From Alphaproteobacteria bacterium (GTDB taxonomy: Bacteria; Pseudomonadota; Alphaproteobacteria; Rhizobiales; Hyphomicrobiaceae), in assembly GCA_019137195.1 (NCBI GenBank), contig JAGVSR010000147.1, forward strand, positions 18,957 to 82,956: a stretch of 64,000 bases of DNA, in the 5' to 3' direction. Positions within the stretch are counted from its first letter, which is position 1, and every line of letters begins with the position of its first letter. The notes below the pieces were generated by a model, which was not told the origin of the DNA, did not search any database, and worked only from the letters and a program-made list of their open reading frames with translations. Of the stretch, positions 1 to 7,595 are shown in pieces. The position numbers and the translations under genes were made by a program.

Positions 1-80
1 AAGCCTAGGCCCGACCCGGGCTGAAGTGATGGCGCGATTGCGTCCGAAAGGCGGAGACCATTTGAACGGCGGCTGAACGA

Positions 81-950
81 CTAGCGACGCTTGCCTGCGA
101 TTGCTGCCAATCCCTCGCGATAGGTGGGAAAGGCGAGTTCCACGCCGAGCTCTTGCCTGAGACGCCCGTTCCTGACCCGCTTGTTCTCGGCATAGAAGCT
201 CTGCGCCATCGGCGAAAGCACCGCCGACTCGAACGGCAGCAGAGGCGGCATCGGGGCGCCGATGAGCTCGGCCGCATAGGCAACCACATCCTGCGGCGGT
301 GCCGGCTCGTCGTCGGTCACGTTGTAGATCGCTTGCCGCCCGCCTCGTTCGATCGCCGCCTCGAGCACGCTCGCAATGTCCTCGACGTGAATGCGGTTGA
401 ACACCTGATCCTTCTTGATGAGCCGCCGTGCCGTGCCGGCACGCACGTCGTCGATGACCGAGCGGTCCGGACCGTAGATGCCGGCCAGCCGAAACACCTG
501 AACCCGCGCAGAAATCCTTTCACCGAGCGCAAGCCACGCCTCCTCCGCGATGACCCGACGCCGCGAGCGATCGGAGAGCGGCGCCGGCGGCGTCGCCTCG
601 TCGACCCATCCGCCCTTGCGGTCACCGAAGACCCCGACGGTCGAGAGATAGCCGATCCACGCGATCTGCGACGCTCGCTCGACGAGATGGCCGGCACCGG
701 CGAGCACCGGATCGCCGTCGGCACCCGGAGGGGCCGAGACGAGCACGTGTGTCGCCTGCCCAATCGCAGCTTCGAGATCAGATCGAGCCGGCGAGCCGTC
801 GAAGAAGAGGCCCTCGTAGCCTAGACCTTCGATCCGGCGCACGCCCCCATCCGTGGTTGCCGTACCGATGACCCGCCACCCGCGCGCAGCAAAGCGCCGC
901 GCGAGGGCTTCGGCGCTGTAGCCCAATCCGAAGCAAAGAAGCGTTCTCAT
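81..950 (-). CDS. SDR-family NAD(P)-dependent oxidoreductase / epimerase-like protein
   Basis: The 289-residue product opens with a Rossmann nucleotide-binding loop (GLGYSAEALARRF, residues 8-20) and has an extended-SDR layout, with a VSAPPG segment near residue 70 and a YGPDRSVID segment near residue 165. It resembles the YeeZ/NAD-dependent epimerase group, cytoplasmic proteins that usually lack a known substrate. I chose the ATG at 950 because the glycine-rich strand starts there; an in-frame ATG 25 codons upstream would add low-complexity sequence with no domain. It lies downstream of queG in the same direction, an association I believe is common in Rhizobiales, but the 256-base gap argues against tight cotranscription. 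The substrate is not predictable. Confidence 0.8.
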   Translation of the reverse strand: MRTLLCFGLGYSAEALARRFAARGWRVIGTATTDGGVRRIEGLGYEGLFFDGSPARSDLEAAIGQATHVLVSAPPGADGDPVLAGAGHLVERASQIAWIGYLSTVGVFGDRKGGWVDEATPPAPLSDRSRRRVIAEEAWLALGERISARVQVFRLAGIYGPDRSVIDDVRAGTARRLIKKDQVFNRIHVEDIASVLEAAIERGGRQAIYNVTDDEPAPPQDVVAYAAELIGAPMPPLLPFESAVLSPMAQSFYAENKRVRNGRLRQELGVELAFPTYREGLAAIAGKRR

Positions 951-1206
951 CGTTGTCGGTCTCGTCGGCGGTCCTGGAGTTCGTCCGGCAGCCATGGAGC
1001 CGGATTCCCTGCAAGAAGTACGCAAGCACGAGCAGTTGGACCAACGGCGCGATTAGGAGCCATGCAGAATCGCTCGAACGGGATGCATCTGAAGTTCACG
1101 CCGTGTCGTTGCCCATTCAGGATACGAGCCTCGGACCTTCTCTCAAGCTCGAAGACATGTGCTTGGCAAGTGTCCCGTTCCCGCCGCCCCTCGAGGTCGC
1201 AACCCC

Positions 1207-2355
1207 TCACCGTCGGTCTTGACCCGTCTCTGCCTCCCACTCCACGCGCACATCGGCATCGGCCTCGCCTGGCAGATATCGCTGCCGCTGACAGGAATAT
1301 CTCTCCCCGCCCACGATGCGCCGCAGGGCCCACACCGCCATCGCACGCACGAGCGGCGACCGGTCTCCGAGCAGCGCTTCGACAGGTGCGGCGAGTGCCG
1401 CATCGCCCGAGTTTCCGGCCGCGATCAGAACATTGCGCACGAAGCGGTCCCTCCCAGTGCGCTTGATAGGCGAGCCTGCGAACCGCGCACGGAACTTTGC
1501 GTCGTCGAGCTCCAGCAGCTCGGCAAGCGGCGGATTGGCCGACGAGGAGCGCGCAACGAAGCCTGCCTCCCGCGCGGCGATCGCGAACTTGTTCCACGGG
1601 CAAACGGCGAGGCAGTCGTCGCAGCCATAGATGCGGTTCCCCATCGCCGTCCTGAATTCTCTGGCAATGTGCCCCTTGTGCTCGATCGTGAGGTAGGAGA
1701 TGCAGCGCCGCGCATCGAGCTGATATGGGGCCGGAAACGCGTCGGTCGGGCAGATGTCGAGACAGCGCCGGCACGACCCGCAGTGGTCGGCGTCGGGCCC
1801 GTCGGCCGCGATCTCGGTCGTTGTCATTATGGCGCCGAGGAAGAACCAGGAGCCCAGCCTGCGCGATACGAGATTGGTGTGCTTCCCCTGCCAGCCGACA
1901 CCGGCCGCGGCCGCCAGCGGCTTCTCCATGACCGGCGCCGTATCGACGAACACCTTCACCTCGCCGCCGGCCGCGGCCTGCAGCCAGCGCGCCAGCTGCT
2001 TCAACCGTGACTTGATGATGTCGTGATAGTCGCGGCCCTGTGCATAGACCGAGACGACGCCGTTCGACCGCTCCACAAGCGCCTCGCATGGATCGCGCTC
2101 GGGCCCGTAGCTGACAGCGAGCATGAGGACGGACCGCGCGTCCGGCCAAAGCGCTCGAACGTCGCGTCGTCGGACCGCGTGCGTCTCCATCCACACCATG
2201 TCGCCGTGGCGTCCTTCGGCGAGAAACTCCATCAGGCGTTCGCCTGCCGGCCCGAGGCCGTCGGGCGTCGTCACGCCGAGCGCATCGAACCCCAGCGCCT
2301 CGGCCTGGCGACGCAGGCGCACCTTGATGTCGGCAGGCTGTCGAGCCTCGCCCAT
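1207..2355 (-). CDS. queG: Epoxyqueuosine reductase QueG
   Basis: QueG is the cobalamin- and 4Fe-4S-dependent enzyme that reduces epoxyqueuosine to queuosine in tRNA. The protein shows the N-terminal AxxLGFDALGV strand, the DTAPVMEKPLAAAAGVGWQGKH region, and two ferredoxin-type clusters (CGSCRRCLDICPTDAF, then CDDCLAVCPWNKF). A C-terminal HEAT-like segment follows (LLGDRSPLVRAMAVWALRR). The chosen ATG gives 382 residues, close to the family size, and has a GGAG motif 11 bases upstream. An alternative ATG at 2400 would overlap the upstream GST gene by 20 bases and has no visible ribosome site. It is probably cotranscribed with that gene. The cobalamin need fits the cobalamin adenosyltransferase encoded elsewhere in the window. 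Confidence 0.95.
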   Translation of the reverse strand: MGEARQPADIKVRLRRQAEALGFDALGVTTPDGLGPAGERLMEFLAEGRHGDMVWMETHAVRRRDVRALWPDARSVLMLAVSYGPERDPCEALVERSNGVVSVYAQGRDYHDIIKSRLKQLARWLQAAAGGEVKVFVDTAPVMEKPLAAAAGVGWQGKHTNLVSRRLGSWFFLGAIMTTTEIAADGPDADHCGSCRRCLDICPTDAFPAPYQLDARRCISYLTIEHKGHIAREFRTAMGNRIYGCDDCLAVCPWNKFAIAAREAGFVARSSSANPPLAELLELDDAKFRARFAGSPIKRTGRDRFVRNVLIAAGNSGDAALAAPVEALLGDRSPLVRAMAVWALRRIVGGERYSCQRQRYLPGEADADVRVEWEAETGQDRR

Positions 2356-2380
2356 GGCCGCGGACACTCCGCCGGCAGGA

Positions 2381-3130
2381 TCAAAAGTCGAGATCGGCAT
2401 AGCACGTCGGTGGTGATAGGCCGGGCAGCCGCTCGGCAAGCAGCGGCCGGAATGACGGACGCGACTTGAGCCGCTGGTACCACGACTTCGCCGCTGGCCA
2501 CCTCTCCCACCCGATTTCGTCGAGATAGTCGAGCACGGACAGGTGCGCACCGGCCGCAAGATCTGCAAACGACAGCTCGTCGCCCGCAAGCCAGTTGCGC
2601 TGGTCGGCGAGGTGATCGACGTAGCTCAGATGGTATCGGAGGTTCTCCCGGAGCGCGATCAAGACGCCGGGATCAGGCGCGCCGAGGGCACCTGGAACGA
2701 CGCGCGAGTAGACCTTCTCGTTGAGTGCCTCTCGCGTCACGTCGCGGCTCATCTTGCCGTGGAACCAGTCGACGAGGCGGCGCACCTCGGCTCGCTCGGC
2801 TGCCGATCCCGGAAAGAGCGCGAAACCCGCCTTGCCCGCCAGCGCGTCGAACGTCTCGTCAAGATACTCGGAGATGGCATAGGCACCGGCCACGACAAGA
2901 CCGTTCGCAAACGCCGCCACCGGCAGCTCTCCCGCCGGATTCATCGCCACGAAACCGGGCCGCCACTCCCATACCCGTTCCTCCTCGAGCTCGAACGAGA
3001 GCCCGAGCTCGGCCATGGCGAGCCGGATCGAGCGCGAGGAAGGACAGAACGCAAAGTGCCAGAGCGTGCTGCCGCGCGCCCCGTCGGTCGCGCCGTCACC
3101 TCCGCTCCGCGCCGCTGCGCTCGTGCTCAC
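2381..3130 (-). CDS. fzlA: Glutathione S-transferase family protein, probably FtsZ-binding FzlA
   Basis: The 249-residue protein has a thioredoxin-like GST N-domain (LWHFAFCPSSRSIRLAMAELGL, about residues 23-44, then EEERVWEWRPGFVAMNPAGELPV) and a helical C-domain with VDWFHGKMSRDVTREALNEKV. The CPxSRxIRLA start, the EERxWEWR motif and the WFxGKxxRxVTR motif are those I associate with FzlA, the GST-fold protein that binds and curves FtsZ filaments in Caulobacter and relatives. Established knowledge places fzlA beside queG and uppP in many alphaproteobacteria, as seen here (divergent from uppP). The GTG start at 3130 leaves a 20-residue low-complexity leader; the true start could be nearer the fold. 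An ordinary GST cannot be excluded. Confidence 0.72.
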   Translation of the reverse strand: MSTSAAARSGGDGATDGARGSTLWHFAFCPSSRSIRLAMAELGLSFELEEERVWEWRPGFVAMNPAGELPVAAFANGLVVAGAYAISEYLDETFDALAGKAGFALFPGSAAERAEVRRLVDWFHGKMSRDVTREALNEKVYSRVVPGALGAPDPGVLIALRENLRYHLSYVDHLADQRNWLAGDELSFADLAAGAHLSVLDYLDEIGWERWPAAKSWYQRLKSRPSFRPLLAERLPGLSPPTCYADLDF

Positions 3131-3347
3131 GTCGTCGTGGCTCCTCGTGGCTCTGTGGTGTTGCCGCCTTTTTGACGTCCATTGGTCTCATTGGCAACAA
3201 GAGACCGGTTAGCAACATCTTCCGCCGCCTGCGGCCGAGCCCGGATGCCGGGCACGGAAATTCGTGTTATGAGCGCCCTCGTTTGCGTGTGCCGGATCAA
3301 TCGGCAGACTAGTGTTTCTTCTGCAACGCTGCAAACGGGACCCGTCG

Positions 3348-4145
3348 ATGGCTATCTGGCAAGTCGTGCTGCTCGGGCTCATCGAAGGCCTCACCGAGTT
3401 CATACCGGTCTCCTCGACGGGCCATCTTCTGCTCGCCGGCCACTTCCTCGGCTTCAACTCCCCGGGCAAGACCTTCGAGGTCTTGATCCAGCTTGGCGCC
3501 GTACTCGCCGTGCTGTCGGTCTACCTCACGAAGCTGTGGCAGATCACGATTGCGCTCCCCAGGAGCCCGGAAGCCCGCAATTTCGTGCTCGGGCTACTCG
3601 TCGCGTTCCTGCCCGCGGCCGTCATCGGCGCAGGCCTGCACGGCTTCATCAAGCACGTTCTCTTCGAGAGCCCGATGCTGATCGCATTCACGCTCATCGT
3701 CGGCGGCGTCATTCTGCTCTACGTCGACGAGTTGAAGCTCGAGACGCGCTATCGCGACATCACGGCCTTCCCACCGTCGCTCGCCTTCAAGATCGGCGTC
3801 TGCCAATGCCTTGCGCTGGTGCCGGGTGTCTCGCGTTCGGGCTCGACCATCGTCGGCGCCATGCTGCTCGGCGCCGACAAGCGCGCCGCTGCCGAGTTTT
3901 CCTTCTTCCTCGCCATGCCGACCATGGGCGGCGCCTTTGCCTACGACCTCATGAAGAACTGGTCAGTGCTCGACACCTCCGACATGACGGGCATCGCGTT
4001 GGGTTTCGTATGCGCGTTCGTGGCCGGAGTCGCCGTCGTGCGCTTCGTGCTCGAGTTCATAAGCCGTCACGGTTACGCGCCCTTCGGCTGGTGGCGCATC
4101 ATCGTCGGAGGTCTTGCCCTCGGCGCGCTCTTGGCGGGCGGGTGA
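3348..4145 (+). CDS. uppP: Undecaprenyl-diphosphate phosphatase UppP (BacA)
   Basis: This integral membrane enzyme dephosphorylates undecaprenyl pyrophosphate to recycle the lipid carrier for peptidoglycan and polysaccharide synthesis. The sequence carries both hallmark motifs: [17 protein letters not shown] near residues 13-29 (the acidic ExxxE motif and SSTGH) and [13 protein letters not shown] near residue 160. Several hydrophobic helices cover most of the 265 residues, which matches the family length. The ATG at 3348 was chosen over an in-frame GTG at 3312 because [14 protein letters not shown] is the usual start and a purine-rich GGGA lies upstream. It is divergent from the FzlA-like gene; the pairing joins envelope precursor recycling to division. 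Confidence 0.96.
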   Translation: MAIWQVVLLGLIEGLTEFIPVSSTGHLLLAGHFLGFNSPGKTFEVLIQLGAVLAVLSVYLTKLWQITIALPRSPEARNFVLGLLVAFLPAAVIGAGLHGFIKHVLFESPMLIAFTLIVGGVILLYVDELKLETRYRDITAFPPSLAFKIGVCQCLALVPGVSRSGSTIVGAMLLGADKRAAAEFSFFLAMPTMGGAFAYDLMKNWSVLDTSDMTGIALGFVCAFVAGVAVVRFVLEFISRHGYAPFGWWRIIVGGLALGALLAGG

Positions 4146-4235
4146 TCGAGCGTTCGCTCGAGAAGAAGAACTCGCTCGCCCTGCCCCTCCCGCTTGGCAA
4201 AAGGCAAAGAGGAGACGAGGCGTGCTTTGCCCGCC

Positions 4236-4700
4236 TCAGGCCGCGTGCGGGGCGGGCGGCGCCAGGAGATGCTTCTTCAGCGTCGCCAGGTCGGGAGCCT
4301 TGCGCAGAAGCTCCATGGTCGCCGGCTCGCGCACGATGCGTGAGATGCGCGCGAGCGCCTTCAAATGATCGCCGCTCGCATGCTCGGGCGAGAGCAGCAG
4401 AAACACGAGGTCCACCGGCTCGCTGTCGAGACTGTCGAAATCGACGGGCTTCTCGAGGCGGGCGAACACGCCGACGATGCGGTCGAGCGAATTGAGCTTG
4501 ACGTGGGGCACGGCGATGCCGCGCCCGATCCCGGTCGAGCTCAGCCGCTCGCGTTGCAGGAGACGGCCGAAGATTTCGTGCGAACTCGCTCCCGAGGCCC
4601 GCGACGCGTGCTCAGCAAGTTCTTGAAGAACCTGCTTCTTCGACTCTGCTTTGAGATGGGCGATGATGCCCTCGTGAGCCAGCAGATCGCCGAGTTCCAT
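4236..4700 (-). CDS. ptsN: Nitrogen PTS EIIA protein PtsN
   Basis: PtsN (EIIA-Ntr) is a cytoplasmic phosphocarrier of the regulatory PTS-Ntr chain that modulates nitrogen and potassium responses. The protein has the EIIA fold and the phosphorylated histidine in GRGIAVPHVKL (near residue 65), followed by VDFDSLDSEPVDLVFLLLSPE. The chosen ATG yields 154 residues, the usual family size, with GGAG seven bases upstream; an ATG four codons earlier (4712) is an alternative. It lies downstream of rpoN on the same strand, as in most proteobacteria, but the hpf gene expected between them is absent here. Confidence 0.93.
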   Translation of the reverse strand: MELGDLLAHEGIIAHLKAESKKQVLQELAEHASRASGASSHEIFGRLLQRERLSSTGIGRGIAVPHVKLNSLDRIVGVFARLEKPVDFDSLDSEPVDLVFLLLSPEHASGDHLKALARISRIVREPATMELLRKAPDLATLKKHLLAPPAPHAA

Positions 4701-5030
4701 ATCGTTCTCCATCCCTCGGTACGGCGGACGCTTGCCCGCTAACAGCCCGCCCCGTGCTTCGGGCCGGATTCGCCTCGGATCACGTCCCGGCGTCCCTGCC
4801 GTTCACCTGAACCGGACGATCGTGAACCCACCCCTGGCCCGAGTCGGTCCTGCTCGACGTCTCGCCTTGCGAAACACCAGAAACGGATCCGGCGCAAGCG
4901 CCATTCGCAACGATGGTCCATTCATTGCCGGCCAAACGCCGACAGTCCCGTCTTGTGATCACGGCCAGGGCGATCGACGCGCGGCGGACCCCGGCTACAC
5001 CGAGCGGTCCCGCCAAACCTCGGCCCGAGC
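4701..5030. other. rpoN-ptsN intergenic region without hpf
   Basis: These 330 bases separate rpoN from ptsN. In many alphaproteobacteria a gene for the long ribosome hibernation factor (about 190 residues) sits here. I find no frame on either strand with an HPF-like sequence and the space is too small for a full-length copy. The short open frames present have the arginine/proline-rich composition of GC-rich antisense or noncoding sequence. A promoter for ptsN may lie here but I cannot point to clear boxes. Confidence 0.6.
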
Positions 5031-6551
5031 CTACCTCAAGATGCGCTCCGCAAGCTTTTTCTCCCTGCGGCGCTGGACCGACGACGGGATACGCAACGCC
5101 TCGCGATACTTCGCGACCGTGCGCCGCGCAATGTCGACACCGCCGCTGCGCAACTTCTCGACGATGGTGTCGTCGGACAGGATGGCGTCGGCCGACTCGG
5201 CGTCGATCAGCTGCTTGATGCGGTGCCGCACGGCCTCCGATGAGAATGCCTCGCCGTCGCCCGCAGACTGGATGGCGGAGGTGAAGAAGTACTTCAACTC
5301 GAAGATGCCGCGCGGCGTCGCCATGTACTTGTTCGACGTCACGCGCGAGATGGTCGACTCGTGCATCGAGATGGCCTCGGCCACGGTCTTGAGATTCAAA
5401 GGTCTCAGATGCTCGACGCCGTGCGTGAAGAAGCCGTCCTGCTGGCGCACGATTTCCTCGGCAACCTTGAGAATGGTACGCGCCCGCTGGTCGAGGCTCT
5501 TCACCAGCCAGTTCGCCGTTTGCAGGCACTCGAGCAGGTACTCCTTGTCCCTGCCGGACGAGCCCGAGCCGTTGACCTTGGAGAGATAGGAGCGGTTCAC
5601 GAGCACACGCGGCAGCGTGTCTGAGTTGAGCTCGACGATCCAGCTCCCGTCGGCCGCCGCACGCACGAAGATGTCAGGGATCAGCGCCTGCACCTGCACG
5701 GATCCGAACTTGAGACCCGGCTTCGGATTGAGGTGCTTGATCTCGTCGATCATGTCGGCGAGTTCCTCCCCGTCGCAGCCGACCACCCTCTTGAGCGCCG
5801 TGAGGTTATGGCTGGCGAGAAGGTTGAGGTTGTCGAGCAGTGCCGCGATCTGCGGATCGTAGCGGTTCTGCTCCATGAGCTGCAGCGCGAGGCATTCGGC
5901 GAGCGAGCGAGCCATCACACCCGGCGGATCGAATGTCTGCAGCTTCGCGAGCACGCCCTCGATCAGCGACAGCGGTGCGCCGAGTTTTTCCGACAAGCCC
6001 GCCAGATCGGCGGAAATATATCCGGCGTCGTCCACGAGATCGATCAGATGTTGTCCAACGAGCCGCTCGACCGGACTGTCGACGACCAGCGGCAGTTGGC
6101 CCGCGAGATGCTCCCGGAGTGATAGCTCGCTCGTCGCCAGCGACTCCAGATCACCCTCGTCGCCGTCGAACGAGCCGTTCTGCACGCGCGTGCCGGCCCA
6201 CCCCGAGTCGGTCGGCAGGGTCGCGAGGTCGGCCGCCTTGTCGGAGGGCGCGGCATCGGGAAAGACATTGTCGTAGTCGGTATCGAGGTTGGCTTCCGCC
6301 TCTCCGCCACCCTTGCCGAGGTCGAGCCACGCTTCGTCCTCGGTGGCGCCCTCACTCTCTGCCGCAGCTGGCTCGCGCGCGGGCTGAGTGTCCTCCTCGC
6401 GCTCGAGCAGTGGGTTGCGCTCGAGCTCGGAGTCGACGAATTCAACGAGCTCGATGTTCGACAGCTGCAACAGACGAATGGCTTGCTGCAGCTGGGGTGT
6501 CATCACCAGCTGCTGCCCTTGTCTCAGCTCGAGTTTTGCCGACAGCGCCAT
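5031..6551 (-). CDS. rpoN: RNA polymerase sigma-54 factor RpoN
   Basis: Sigma-54 directs RNA polymerase to -24/-12 promoters that need AAA+ activators. The 506-residue protein has the glutamine/leucine-rich region I (QGQQLVMTPQLQQAIRLLQLSN, residues 12-33), an acidic region II (about 50-120), the core-binding domain, the helix-turn-helix (KTVAEAISMHESTISRVTSNK, around residue 390) and the RpoN box ARRTVAKYREALRIP near the C-terminus. The length is normal for the family. It follows lptB in the same direction with a 117-base gap, the classic lpt-rpoN order. All functional regions appear intact. Confidence 0.97.
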   Translation of the reverse strand: MALSAKLELRQGQQLVMTPQLQQAIRLLQLSNIELVEFVDSELERNPLLEREEDTQPAREPAAAESEGATEDEAWLDLGKGGGEAEANLDTDYDNVFPDAAPSDKAADLATLPTDSGWAGTRVQNGSFDGDEGDLESLATSELSLREHLAGQLPLVVDSPVERLVGQHLIDLVDDAGYISADLAGLSEKLGAPLSLIEGVLAKLQTFDPPGVMARSLAECLALQLMEQNRYDPQIAALLDNLNLLASHNLTALKRVVGCDGEELADMIDEIKHLNPKPGLKFGSVQVQALIPDIFVRAAADGSWIVELNSDTLPRVLVNRSYLSKVNGSGSSGRDKEYLLECLQTANWLVKSLDQRARTILKVAEEIVRQQDGFFTHGVEHLRPLNLKTVAEAISMHESTISRVTSNKYMATPRGIFELKYFFTSAIQSAGDGEAFSSEAVRHRIKQLIDAESADAILSDDTIVEKLRSGGVDIARRTVAKYREALRIPSSVQRRREKKLAERILR

Positions 6552-6668
6552 ATGTCTAGCTTAACGCCCCTCTTGCGTCTTGTCAGGCTGGCCCGCGCGG
6601 GCTGCACCAGCCAAGGCGCCGATTCTCCCTAACGGGGCGCGCTCCCTGGGTCAGGCTTCGAGGTCTAC

Positions 6669-7505
6669 TCAACCGCCGTTAAGGAACATATCCCCGAGGT
6701 AGACGCGTCTCACGTCTTCGTTGGCTATGATTTCCGAGGGCTTACCCTGTGTCAGAACCTGACCATCATAGATGATGTAGGCCCGGTCGATGAGGCTCAA
6801 CGTCTCGCGCACGTTGTGGTCGGTTATGAGCACACCAATGCCGCGATCGGTGAGATGCCGTACCAGCTCCTGGATGTCGCCGACAGCGATTGGGTCAATG
6901 CCCGCGAACGGCTCGTCGAGCAGAATGAACGATGGCCGCGAGGCGAGCGCCCGGGCGATCTCGCATCGGCGCCGCTCGCCGCCGGACAGTGCGATCGACG
7001 GCGACTTCCGGAGTCGGGTAATCTTGAACTCCTCGAGCAGGCTGTCGAGTTGCTCTTTCCGCTTGCGCTTGTCCGGCTCGACGAGCTCCAGCACCGCCAT
7101 GATGTTCTGCTCGACCGAGAGACCGCGGAAGATCGAGGCCTCCTGCGGCAGATAGCCGATGCCGAGCCGCGCCCGCCGATACATCGGCAGATGGGTGACG
7201 TCGGCGCCGTTGATGGTGATGTGGCCCGCGTCCGCCTGAACGAGACCGGTGATCATGTAGAATACGGTCGTCTTGCCGGCGCCGTTGGGGCCGAGCAGGC
7301 CGACCGACTCGCCACGCCCGACAGCGAGGCTCACTCCCTTCACGACCATACGTTGCTTGTAGGACTTCTTGACGTGAGCCGCCGTAAGCCAGCCGTCGCC
7401 GCCGGTCCGATACTCGTCGATGATGTCGTCGTCGGGATCATGGGCCGCGGCGCCGCTGCTGCCCTTGCCTTTGGATAGCCAGCTCGATAGCGAGGTGATC
7501 TTCAC
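6669..7505 (-). CDS. lptB: LPS export ABC transporter ATP-binding protein LptB
   Basis: LptB powers extraction of lipopolysaccharide from the inner membrane by LptFG and its passage to the LptC-A-D bridge. The protein shows Walker A GPNGAGKTT (around residue 75), the Q-loop region YLPQEASIFRGL, the signature LSGGERRRCEIARAL, Walker B FILLDEPFAGIDPIAV and the switch histidine in LITDHNVRETL. At 278 residues it has a roughly 35-residue N-terminal extension, rich in serine and acidic residues, relative to the compact E. coli protein. It lies just downstream of the fused lptC-lptA gene and upstream of rpoN on the same strand. Confidence 0.96.
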   Translation of the reverse strand: MKITSLSSWLSKGKGSSGAAAHDPDDDIIDEYRTGGDGWLTAAHVKKSYKQRMVVKGVSLAVGRGESVGLLGPNGAGKTTVFYMITGLVQADAGHITINGADVTHLPMYRRARLGIGYLPQEASIFRGLSVEQNIMAVLELVEPDKRKRKEQLDSLLEEFKITRLRKSPSIALSGGERRRCEIARALASRPSFILLDEPFAGIDPIAVGDIQELVRHLTDRGIGVLITDHNVRETLSLIDRAYIIYDGQVLTQGKPSEIIANEDVRRVYLGDMFLNGG

Positions 7506-7595
7506 GTAGAGAGCCTTTGGGCTGAGACGAGGTCTAGGGTGGTGTACCCCTGGCCGGCCTGTCGTTAGAGCATGCTGGTGGCAGGAGGGTCCACT

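Noticed and set aside
4732..5589. Long open frame on the plus strand opposite rpoN
   Set aside because: It is antisense to a clear sigma-54 gene, lacks any domain and reflects GC-rich codon bias; many such frames occur opposite real genes in this window.
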